Origin: Synergistaceae bacterium UBA4088
GTDB lineage: Bacteria > Synergistota > Synergistia > Synergistales > Thermovirgaceae
NCBI GenBank assembly: GCA_002382605.1
Contig: DFYG01000116.1
Coordinates: 16,409-22,590 of the forward strand
Direction of reading: 5' to 3'
DNA: 6,182 nucleotides
In this document: piece after piece, positions 1-6,140 of the stretch
Layout of the letters: every line of letters begins with the position of its first letter
Position numbering within the stretch: position 1 is the first letter of the stretch
Program-made: the position numbers and the translations under genes
The notes under the pieces: model-generated
Database searches by the model: none
Seen by the model: only the letters and a program-made list of their open reading frames with translations
What the model was told of the DNA's origin: nothing

Positions 1-488
1 CTGGTTCTGGCAACATCCACAGTGGCCCCGAAATCTTCAGGGGAGACTGCAATACCTCCGGCCCTGTTGTGAGTATTCTCAACACACAGCAGCCTGGCTG
101 GCGCAAAGTGGACGTTGGCGGGGCGACACCAGGCGGCGACACTTTCAGGGGAGACTATGCCATTTTTATCGTCCGCGATGAGCGGAAGTATCCCACCCAT
201 GGCAGAAAGCCCTCCGCCCTCGTAGATGTAGATATGGCTGTCGGCCCCGAGTATGGCCCCATCTCCCCGGGAGCAATGGGTAAGAAGGGCAACAAGGTTG
301 CCCTGAGTCCCCGATGTGACGAAAAGCCCGGCTTCATGGCCGGTCACAGCGGCGGATTCCCTCTCAAGTTCGTTGACCGTGGGATCTTCTCCGTAGACAT
401 CGTCCCCCACTTCGGCTGATGCCATTGCGGAACGCATTTCATCGGTCGGTTTTGTGACAGTGTCGCTTCTGAGGTCTATCAAACTCAT
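1..488 (-). CDS. ltaE: Low-specificity L-threonine aldolase, 3' part cut off by the window edge
   Basis: A PLP-dependent fold-type I aldolase that cleaves L-threonine or allo-threonine to glycine and acetaldehyde in the cytoplasm. I translated the minus strand from ATG 488 and got 162 uninterrupted codons up to the edge. The N-terminus carries the family signature: IDLRSDTVTKPT at residues 4-15, then GDDVYGEDPTVNELE at 28-42. SGTQGNL follows at 59-65, in the cofactor phosphate-binding loop region, and ENTHNRAGG at 137-145. The HxDGAR segment and the PLP-binding lysine lie beyond the window, so catalytic competence cannot be checked. Family members are about 330-350 aa, so roughly half is present. 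A gap of 186 nt separates it from the PHP gene upstream, and a plausible promoter of its own sits in that gap. The in-frame TTG at 482-480 is an alternative start that gives the usual short M-IDLRSDT beginning and a better ribosome-site spacing. Identity is very secure; the exact start is less so. Confidence 0.95.
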   Translation of the reverse strand, partial: MSLIDLRSDTVTKPTDEMRSAMASAEVGDDVYGEDPTVNELERESAAVTGHEAGLFVTSGTQGNLVALLTHCSRGDGAILGADSHIYIYEGGGLSAMGGILPLIADDKNGIVSPESVAAWCRPANVHFAPARLLCVENTHNRAGGIAVSPEDFGATVDVART

Positions 489-490
489 TT

Positions 491-496
491 CTCCTC
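491..496 (-). promoter_or_regulatory. Ribosome binding site of ltaE (GAGGAG) that questions the start
   Basis: GAGGAG on the minus strand ends only 2 nt before the ATG at 488, which is unusually close. It is 8 nt before the in-frame TTG at 482, which is near optimal. The family typically begins directly with M-IDLRSD, as the TTG start would give. The site is seen directly; the start choice is inference. Confidence 0.6.
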
Positions 497-535
497 AAAC
501 CTCCCCGCGTAGGGTCCCAGACATCCGGAAACCCG

Positions 536-565
536 ATTATTGCAGATATAATAACATCATTTCAA
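536..565 (-). promoter_or_regulatory. Candidate sigma-70-type promoter of ltaE
   Basis: On the minus strand, TTGAAA (565 to 560) is followed after 18 nt by AATAAT (541 to 536), matching the -35 and -10 consensus at 5 of 6 positions each. Transcription would begin near 529, leaving a leader of about 40 nt before the ltaE ribosome site and start. It lies in the only AT-rich stretch of the 186-nt gap between the PHP gene and ltaE, so ltaE may be transcribed separately from the operon upstream. Called by eye only. Confidence 0.4.
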
Positions 566-663
566 CCTTCGACCCTGTTTAGCGCAGCTTTGAACCGGTT
601 CCGTGACGCATATCCGGAGCGGGGAGACAGAAAGAGGTTCCGTCACTGCATAAACGAGCGAGA

Positions 664-686
664 GTCAGGAGAGTTCAGATCCTGAC
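664..686 (-). other. Inverted repeat around the stop codon of the PHP gene
   Basis: A perfect 7-bp inverted repeat, GTCAGGA (664-670) and TCCTGAC (680-686), with a 9-nt loop encloses the TGA stop (677-675) of the PHP gene. In the transcript this can form a hairpin at the end of the message. No run of U follows, so it is not a convincing intrinsic terminator. It could be a weak terminator, a 3'-end stabiliser, or chance. Confidence 0.3.
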
Positions 687-1502
687 CCCGAGGCGGGCCC
701 AGGGGAGAAGCCCCTCTGTCACCGAAACTCCAAGTTCGGACACAGGCCTGTCCGCGCCGTGGAAATCCGACCCCGCCGTAGGGAAAAGACCGAATCTGTC
801 CGCCACTTTGAGCCAGTAATATATTTCTCCTGCTCCGTGATGTCCAGAGATGCACTCGAGGCCCCACAGCCCCTGATCCGCCAGGCCCCCCAGGAGTCTG
901 AAAAGTTCATCTTCGTCAAGACCCATAAGACCTGGGTGCCCGAGCACGGGAAGCCCTCCGGCCTCACGAATGACTGAAAGGCAATCTTTCGGGGCAAGCC
1001 TCAGGCTCGGGACATAAGCGGGGCAATCGCGGCCTATGTATCTTCTGAAGGCTCCGGCCATGTCAGGGACAAAACCCCTGCTTACCATGACCCTCGCTAT
1101 GTGAGGCCTGGCGACGACCTCTCCTCCAGATTCAGCGATCACATCCTCCATCGAAATGGGGATCCCGAGAGAGACAAGTTTTTCTATCATCTCCTCGTTT
1201 CTCTTCCGGCGGTTTATTCTCAGGTTTTCGAGTTTTTTCTGAAGAGAGGGGTTCAGTCTGTCTATCCGGTATCCCATTATGTGCAGGGTGAACGGGGCGT
1301 CCGCGGACAGTTCAACACCCGGTACTCCCTGGATCCCCTCTTTCCTGCAGGCGCTCATGAACCTTTCCAGACCGCTCGTCGTGTCGTGGTCGGTCAGGCT
1401 GAGTATCACAATATGCCTTTTCGCCGCACGACGGACCAGCGCCTCCGGGGTAAAGGTCCCGTCGCTGAATGTGCTGTGAGTGTGCAGATCGACCGATATC
1501 AC
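675..1502 (-). CDS. PHP-domain phosphoesterase, RNase AM / YciV (TrpH) family
   Basis: A 275-aa cytoplasmic metal-dependent phosphoesterase of the PHP family. The metal-ligand motifs are all visible in order: DLHTHS with H7 and H9, D14, TDHD at 37-40, GVELS with E64, H74 in LHIMGY, ARPHIA with H134, GHPG with H189, and GSDFHG with D246 and H248. The ARPHIA and GHPG spacing and the length (E. coli YciV is about 290 aa) place it with the enzymes known to hydrolyse 3',5'-bisphosphonucleotides and to trim short 5'-phosphorylated oligonucleotides 5' to 3', rather than with histidinol phosphatase or DNA polymerase PHP domains. The start is GTG. AAGGAG within the end of the preceding gene lies about 9 nt upstream, and the gap to the cyclase stop is 5 nt, so translation is probably coupled. 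Family assignment is strong; the natural substrate is unknown. Confidence 0.9.
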   Translation of the reverse strand: MISVDLHTHSTFSDGTFTPEALVRRAAKRHIVILSLTDHDTTSGLERFMSACRKEGIQGVPGVELSADAPFTLHIMGYRIDRLNPSLQKKLENLRINRRKRNEEMIEKLVSLGIPISMEDVIAESGGEVVARPHIARVMVSRGFVPDMAGAFRRYIGRDCPAYVPSLRLAPKDCLSVIREAGGLPVLGHPGLMGLDEDELFRLLGGLADQGLWGLECISGHHGAGEIYYWLKVADRFGLFPTAGSDFHGADRPVSELGVSVTEGLLPWARLGVRI

Positions 1503-1507
1503 GACCG

Positions 1508-3865
1508 TCAGCTCCTTTTGCTGATCTCCTTCATGCGGTACATTGCGAGATCGGCCTCTCTGAGGATCTCGCCGATCGTTTCTCCGTTCTCCCCTGACAC
1601 AGCGATCCCTGAATCGAGGTGGATGATCTCTCTGGCTCCGTTGTCTGTCTCAACCTCGAACTGCGTGATCCTTTCGAGAAGAATTTCGGTCTCCTCCCGG
1701 GAGGTCCCGGGGAGAACGATGACGAATTCGTCCCCTCCGTATCTTGCGACAGCGTCGTACTGCCGGACCTCTGCCAGGAGTTTTTCCCCGATCATCCTGA
1801 TGAACGCGTCCCCCTCAAGGTGCCCATGCCTGTCGTTAATTCTCTTGAAATCCCCAACATCGATCATCACTACAGAAAAGGGAGTCCCGTGCCTTCGCGA
1901 CCTGGCGAGTTCCTCCTCTATCCGGCCTTTCAGGTAGCGCGTATTCCACAGGCCGGTCATAGGATCGCGAAGCGTTTGTTCCTTAAGCGAATCGAGGATC
2001 GTGTGCATCTTCCAGGCGGCCGCGATATGTCTTGCCATGACCGAGAAAAGCTCCTCATCCATTCTGGAGAAGGCGTTGACCGAATCGTCCTCGAAGACGA
2101 GCACCCCGAAAAGAGTACCGCCGAACTCGATAGGAACATCAAGCTGACTTCTTGCCGAGGGGACGACAGGTATCCATGAGTCGTCAAGGTAGACATCCCG
2201 GGTGTTCCGTATCTTTCCATCCCTGGCCGTTTTCCCGACAAGGCTGTTCCCCTTCCGCATGATCTCGTTCACCCTTCCGTACTCGGACGCAGGGTAGGCC
2301 GAGGATGCGACGACCTGCGGAATAAGGTCTTCGACGACCTTGTATATGGACACCGCTGCAAAGCCCAGCGTTCCCGACACATAATCAACCACTCTGTCGC
2401 AAAGATCGGCAACCGTCGGAGAAAACGCCAGTGACTGTACGACATCGTGAAGCAGCCTCATCCTCTCGCCCCTCTGCTCCATCATGCTTATGACATTCGT
2501 GTTCTCGAAAAGGATGGCAAGGTTCGTGGCTATAAAGGACATTACCCTGATGTCGTCGTAAGAGAAGGCATTTTTCTCGTCGCTCTGAAGATCAATAAGC
2601 CCCCATACGGTCTCATTGAGAACGATCGGTACTGCCAGCTCGCACTTTGTCGCCGGGTTGCCCATAATGTAACAGGGGTCACTCTCGCAGTCACTGCAAA
2701 GATAAGGCTCTTTGCTTTCGATCACTTTGCCCCATATGCCTTTGAGGTTGTCTTCCCTCAGGACATGGACATACTGGGCCTGTGAAATACCGCATTGAGC
2801 CGCGATATGGAAGGAGTTCACCCCGGTATCGGTCTGGAGGTTATCCTTCACGACGATATTGATATTCGGGTAACCCAGTTTTTCGAAGATCTGATCGACA
2901 AGGTTCCTGCAAAGCATCTCTGTCTCAAGGAGAGCGCCCGGTTCCCTGAAGATATCCAGAAGAAGCAGGGCGAGCCGTTCCTTTGCCGCTCCACTCCTGT
3001 TTATCATGGCTTCCTCTTCCTGCCTTGCGGCGAGCCAGTGCCGCCATGATTTCTGTTCGCGGTAGGCATTCAGAACCCTTCTGAAGGAGCGGTCGAAACG
3101 CTCCTGACGCACCGCCTGGCCCAGGAAAGATGAGATGACGGTCGCTGCTTTCCCGAGAAGGAATATCCTTTGAGGTGTCATCTCCCCTTTTGACAGGAAG
3201 TCGGCGTTAAGGAGCCCTACGACAGAGCCTCGCCAGAACAGGGGTATTGCGAACCTGGATACAGAGGCCGGGCCGATGTCGATGTAATCGGCGTCTTCAA
3301 GAACGTTGAGAACCAACTGCGGTTCTTTCAACCTGACGGCTCTTCCACAGATACCGCTTGAGACGGGTATGGACAAAAAGGGTCTGTATGTTCTCGAGCC
3401 CGAAAGAAGGATGAGTCTTTTTTTCCTGGCGTCATGAACGAACACCGCCGCGTTATCAATTCCAGCGATAGAGCCCAGCGAATTGACCACGATCATGGCA
3501 ACTTCGGAAGGGTCTTTTGCCCCGGAGAGGGAATCACTGAGGGTCTCAAAAAGTTGGATCTCCCCCAGGGCGGAACTTCGTTCCTGATGCCAGAGAAGAC
3601 AGGCTATTGCAAACAGCAGACCGTAGGCAAGCATTTCAAAGGGGGGGAACCCGAGGAGCATTATCCCGACAGTGACCAGGGCAGCCGGAGCACCGAACTT
3701 GCACCATAAAGGAACATTGGTATTCAGAAGCAGAAAGACCGAAAAACCCGCTGAACCCGCAAAAAGAACAGGCAGCCCGGCAACTACCGAAATGCCTGTC
3801 AGGGCAGCTCCGGCCAGGCCCAGGATCAGAATAAGCCATGCGGGAACAGCGTTATTTTTTGGCAT
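1508..3865 (-). CDS. Membrane-anchored triple-GAF diguanylate cyclase (GGDEF protein)
   Basis: A 785-aa sensor that would make c-di-GMP from two GTP. Residues 8-93 hold about four hydrophobic helices with short connections, giving an inner-membrane anchor and no sizeable external domain. Three GAF-like modules follow at about 105-255, 295-455 and 465-620, joined by helical linkers. The GGDEF domain occupies about 630-785. The active-site motif is intact (GGDEF, 710-714), as are the metal aspartate D669 in MIDVGDFKRIND and the allosteric I-site RQYD (701-704) five residues before it, so active and product-inhibited synthesis is expected. GAF2 is unusual in having four clustered cysteines (C390, C393, C398, C408). 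There is no EAL or HD-GYP domain. The gene starts inside the end of hom (14-nt overlap) with only a weak ribosome site, implying coupling, and is followed 5 nt later by the PHP gene. The domain call is strong; the signal sensed is unknown. Confidence 0.93.
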   Translation of the reverse strand: MPKNNAVPAWLILILGLAGAALTGISVVAGLPVLFAGSAGFSVFLLLNTNVPLWCKFGAPAALVTVGIMLLGFPPFEMLAYGLLFAIACLLWHQERSSALGEIQLFETLSDSLSGAKDPSEVAMIVVNSLGSIAGIDNAAVFVHDARKKRLILLSGSRTYRPFLSIPVSSGICGRAVRLKEPQLVLNVLEDADYIDIGPASVSRFAIPLFWRGSVVGLLNADFLSKGEMTPQRIFLLGKAATVISSFLGQAVRQERFDRSFRRVLNAYREQKSWRHWLAARQEEEAMINRSGAAKERLALLLLDIFREPGALLETEMLCRNLVDQIFEKLGYPNINIVVKDNLQTDTGVNSFHIAAQCGISQAQYVHVLREDNLKGIWGKVIESKEPYLCSDCESDPCYIMGNPATKCELAVPIVLNETVWGLIDLQSDEKNAFSYDDIRVMSFIATNLAILFENTNVISMMEQRGERMRLLHDVVQSLAFSPTVADLCDRVVDYVSGTLGFAAVSIYKVVEDLIPQVVASSAYPASEYGRVNEIMRKGNSLVGKTARDGKIRNTRDVYLDDSWIPVVPSARSQLDVPIEFGGTLFGVLVFEDDSVNAFSRMDEELFSVMARHIAAAWKMHTILDSLKEQTLRDPMTGLWNTRYLKGRIEEELARSRRHGTPFSVVMIDVGDFKRINDRHGHLEGDAFIRMIGEKLLAEVRQYDAVARYGGDEFVIVLPGTSREETEILLERITQFEVETDNGAREIIHLDSGIAVSGENGETIGEILREADLAMYRMKEISKRS
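1512..1516 (-). promoter_or_regulatory. Ribosome binding site of the PHP gene, inside the cyclase gene
   Basis: AGGAG within an AAAAGGAG run on the minus strand lies 9 nt before the GTG start at 1502 and is embedded in the last codons of the diguanylate cyclase gene. It supports the GTG start and translational coupling between the two genes. Confidence 0.7.
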
Positions 3866-4889
3866 GGATCAGTTCCGCGACCTCAATAAGATCCCTGAGC
3901 ATGGAGTAGGCGGTATGTCTTGGCCCTACTCCTCCCCCGGCCACAAATATCTCCCCGAGGGTATCGGTCAGGAAGAGGGCTCCATTTGTGGTCCCGTGAA
4001 CTCTTGACAAGGGGTTTGCCGCCGGAAGGACCTCGGGCCTGACAGATACGGAGACTGCATCGCAATTGGCTTCGACCCGCGTTATCAGCCGGAGCGCTCC
4101 GCCTGATCTGGCAGCCTCCTGGAGAAGTCCGACGCTGATCTGGGTTATACCCTGCACATCGATGCTTTCCAGTGACACCGGTGGCGCGCCCATCAGTGCC
4201 TGGGCAATGATAGATCCTTTTACCGCGCTGTCCCAACCCTCAATATCGAAGGTAGGATCGGCTTCGGCGAAACCCCTTCTCGTGGCATCGAGGAGCGCAT
4301 CATCGAAAGAGGAACCCGAGAGCATCAGATCGAGAATGTAATTTGAAGTCGTATTCATGACCCCCTCGCAGGAAAGGATCTTCGAACTCGTCAGGCAGTG
4401 TCTTGCAAAAGAGAAGAAGGGGGTTCCTCCAAGAACCGCCGCCTCGAAAAGGAAGTGGGTCCTTCTTCTTTTTGCAAGATCCACAAGTTCACGGCAGGCA
4501 AGGAAGAGAGGCCCCTTGTTGGATGTAACGACCGCAATACCCCTGTCCAGAGCGCTCCTGATATAGGCGGTCGGGATCTCGGGTGACCTGATGGTTGTGG
4601 ATGTACAGACCACAAGAAGGTCGTACTCCATGCCTGAGACCATGTCATCCACCGACAGGGCGGATATTCCGGAGGCTCCGGAATCGAGCCTCCCGGTGGA
4701 CGAATCCTTTTCCAGCAGATCCTGGATCCGGATCCCGCCGGGATCGGAAACACATCCCCGTGAACGGGTGGCAATGCCTGTGAAACGGCAATCTATGCCG
4801 TAACTGCTTCTTAAAACCTCTTTTTTGTTCTGTACGAGTTCGCAAAAAGCTCTTCCTACGTTCCCAAAGCCAAGAAGAAGTATTCTCAC
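3852..4889 (-). CDS. hom: Homoserine dehydrogenase, short form without ACT domain
   Basis: A 345-aa enzyme reducing L-aspartate 4-semialdehyde to L-homoserine with NAD(P)H, the branch step to threonine and methionine, in the cytoplasm. The N-terminal Rossmann motif is GFGNVG (7-12). TSNKGP at 122-127 carries the conserved lysine K125, and EAAVLGGTPF spans 149-158. GVMNTTSNYIL at 176-186 is the substrate-domain core. EADPTFDIEGWDSAVK at 209-224 contains the catalytic-region acidic residues and K224. GGGVGPRHTA at 318-327 closes the fold. Many bacterial enzymes run to about 430 aa with a C-terminal ACT domain that senses threonine. Here the protein ends right after the catalytic part, so that form of feedback control is absent. 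No aspartokinase or threonine synthase is in view. The start is GTG with GGAGG 9 nt upstream. It is first in the minus-strand operon and overlaps the cyclase gene by 14 nt. Confidence 0.93.
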   Translation of the reverse strand: MRILLLGFGNVGRAFCELVQNKKEVLRSSYGIDCRFTGIATRSRGCVSDPGGIRIQDLLEKDSSTGRLDSGASGISALSVDDMVSGMEYDLLVVCTSTTIRSPEIPTAYIRSALDRGIAVVTSNKGPLFLACRELVDLAKRRRTHFLFEAAVLGGTPFFSFARHCLTSSKILSCEGVMNTTSNYILDLMLSGSSFDDALLDATRRGFAEADPTFDIEGWDSAVKGSIIAQALMGAPPVSLESIDVQGITQISVGLLQEAARSGGALRLITRVEANCDAVSVSVRPEVLPAANPLSRVHGTTNGALFLTDTLGEIFVAGGGVGPRHTAYSMLRDLIEVAELIHAKK

Positions 4890-4898
4890 GTCTTTAGA

Positions 4899-4903
4899 CC
4901 TCC
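4899..4903 (-). promoter_or_regulatory. Ribosome binding site of hom
   Basis: GGAGG on the minus strand lies 9 nt before the GTG at 4889. This supports the GTG start, which is also the codon that begins the Rossmann strand MRILLLGFG. Confidence 0.75.
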
Positions 4904-5025
4904 AGATGAGCCCCCGGACAGTTATCCGTTTCCGTCTATGATATCATTGCTTCTGTCATGAAATATACGACATCGCTTCCTTTGCAATTTTTCGAACTTT
5001 AACCTGCGTAGATCATAAACCCCAT

Positions 5026-5030
5026 GGAGG
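5026..5030 (+). promoter_or_regulatory. Ribosome binding site of the 119-aa gene
   Basis: GGAGG lies 10 nt before the ATG at 5041. The strong site supports this small unrecognised reading frame as a real, translated gene. Confidence 0.7.
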
Positions 5031-5040
5031 CCTATTCAAA

Positions 5041-5400
5041 ATGAAAGAAAAAGATGAACTGCAGGAAAAGAGTATAGCGGAAGAATGCGCCAAAGCAGCC
5101 GCCCGCCTGCTGGAATCTGTTTCCAGGACAGCTCAGTTGTCGTCCCTGGCAACTCCGCAGATGCAGGAGATGTTCGGCGAATGGCTTGATATCATAGGCC
5201 GCCAGATAACCAGGGAACAGGAACTACCCGGAAATATCGACATAACCGCCAGGGCAGAGGAGATTGGCATATCCGGATCCACCCTTCTGGGAGTGCTCCT
5301 GCACCTTCACCGCCAGGGCACGATATCCATCACTGATGTCGGAGTGGAAAAAGGCAGCGGTCGTAACGAAGATATCTGCAGCTGCATGAAAGGTGAGTGA
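5041..5400 (+). CDS. Unrecognised 119-aa protein, possible winged-helix regulator, coupled to deoC
   Basis: I do not recognise the family. The protein is soluble, with no signal peptide or membrane segment. Residues 1-60 are charged and probably helical. From about 66 the pattern resembles a winged helix-turn-helix: ITARAEEIGIS (68-78) as a first helix and turn, STLLGVLLHLHRQG (80-93) as a recognition-like helix, then TISITDVGVEKGSG (94-107) as a strand-turn wing. Two cysteines, C113 and C115, sit near the C-terminus in ICSC. It has a strong GGAGG ribosome site, and its stop overlaps the deoC GTG by 4 nt, so the two are almost certainly co-expressed. Deoxyribonucleoside operons in other bacteria often carry a regulator gene next to deoC, which makes a local regulator a reasonable guess. 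DNA-binding function is inference from pattern only. It could equally be a structural or adaptor protein. Confidence 0.75.
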   Translation: MKEKDELQEKSIAEECAKAAARLLESVSRTAQLSSLATPQMQEMFGEWLDIIGRQITREQELPGNIDITARAEEIGISGSTLLGVLLHLHRQGTISITDVGVEKGSGRNEDICSCMKGE

Positions 5401-6140
5401 CTGTCTTGACTGATATTGAACTCCTGTCTAAAAGAGCCAGGTTAAAGGCCGCCCGTGCCGAGGCGGGATTCTTCGATCACCCGGCCAGAGAGTCAATAAT
5501 CGGGGCAATAGACCACACGCTGCTCTCTCCCGCATCAACTCCCGCGGAGATAGCGATCCATTGCGATGAAGCCGTGAAATTCGGGTTCGCGTCCGTATGC
5601 ATCCCGATGACTTCGGTCCCGGAAGCATACCGCGTTCTGAAGGGATCTAACGTGAAGGTTGGAACTTTAGCCGCCTTTCCTCTGGGGACGACCCCTGTTT
5701 CGATCAAGAGCGCCGAGATATCCTGGGCTCTCGAACACGGAGCCGATGAGGTGGACGTTGTGCTGGATCTTTCGGCAATAAGGGGAGGAGAAAAGCAACA
5801 CGTCCGCGATGAACTTTTTTCCCTCCGGGAAGCCGCCTCTGGTGCAGTACTCAAGGTAATTCTCGAAATGCCGCTCCTTGATGACTCCCAGGCTATCAAC
5901 ACGCTAAGGCTGGCTGAGCAGGCCGGGGTGGATTTCGTCAAGACATGCACGGGCTTCAGCGGAGCCGTGACGTTTTATCAGGTAGCTCTTTTGCGAACCG
6001 CAGCCTCTGATTCAATGAAGATAAAGGCGGAAGGCGGGATCAAAACCTATGCCGCGGCAGAAATTCTCAAAGCCCTCGGTGCCGACCGGATAGGGACATC
6101 GATGGCGTCGGATCTTCTAATCGTGAATCGTGAATCGTAA
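5397..6140 (+). CDS. deoC: Deoxyribose-phosphate aldolase
   Basis: A 247-aa class I aldolase splitting 2-deoxyribose 5-phosphate to glyceraldehyde 3-phosphate and acetaldehyde, the last step of deoxynucleoside salvage, in the cytoplasm. Family motifs are in order: IDHTLL (38-43), VCIP (67-70), VGTLAAFPLG (88-97), EVDVVLDL (118-125) with the conserved aspartate D120, FVKTCTGF (180-187) with Schiff-base lysine K182, and KAEGGI (210-215) with the second active-site lysine K210. C184 stands where many relatives have serine (TST), and EMP (157-159) replaces the usual ET pair. C68 aligns with the cysteine linked to acetaldehyde inactivation in E. coli DeoC. The GTG start overlaps the previous stop by 4 nt. 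An in-frame TTG at 5406 would lie 9 nt after AGGTGA and is an alternative. The C-terminal residues IVNRES and the stop are encoded by a heptamer repeat. Confidence 0.95.
   Translation: MTVLTDIELLSKRARLKAARAEAGFFDHPARESIIGAIDHTLLSPASTPAEIAIHCDEAVKFGFASVCIPMTSVPEAYRVLKGSNVKVGTLAAFPLGTTPVSIKSAEISWALEHGADEVDVVLDLSAIRGGEKQHVRDELFSLREAASGAVLKVILEMPLLDDSQAINTLRLAEQAGVDFVKTCTGFSGAVTFYQVALLRTAASDSMKIKAEGGIKTYAAAEILKALGADRIGTSMASDLLIVNRES

Larger units (their letters stand above)
4890..5040. other. Divergent intergenic region between hom and the small HTH-like gene
   Basis: This 151-nt spacer must contain the promoters of both divergent units. I see AT-rich stretches around 4937-4967 and 4981-5020 but no pair of -35 and -10 boxes convincing enough to call. 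ATGACA (4959 to 4954, minus strand) resembles a -35 for hom but lacks a good -10. A perfect 10-bp palindrome, ATGATATCAT (4938-4947), could be an operator or chance. No riboswitch or leader-peptide structure was recognised. Confidence 0.5.

Noticed and set aside
69..419. A 116-codon plus-strand open frame at the left edge
   Set aside because: It is antisense to the clearly conserved threonine aldolase.
597..647. GGTTCCGT direct repeat and GTGACG/CGTCAC inverted repeat in the gap before ltaE
   Set aside because: The repeats are short (6-8 bp) and widely spaced, and no stable hairpin or U-run results, so chance is likely.
1101..1937. A 278-codon open frame on the plus strand antisense to the PHP and cyclase genes
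   Set aside because: Both opposite-strand genes have intact catalytic motifs. The antisense translation is low in recognisable structure, rich in Ser/Pro/Arg, and has no credible ribosome site.
1619..2179. A 186-codon plus-strand open frame opposite the GGDEF and GAF3 coding region
   Set aside because: It is a shadow of the cyclase gene with no motif or family resemblance.
3641..3647. A seven-G run (seven C on the coding strand) in the transmembrane region of the cyclase as a phase-variation tract
   Set aside because: It is short, it encodes Phe-Pro-Pro in frame, and nothing else suggests phase variation.
3852..3865. An A6 run at the hom/cyclase overlap as a programmed frameshift site
   Set aside because: The cyclase frame is +1 relative to hom, whereas slippage on an A-rich heptamer is normally -1. 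A fusion of a soluble dehydrogenase to a membrane sensor is also not expected. Ordinary translational coupling explains it.
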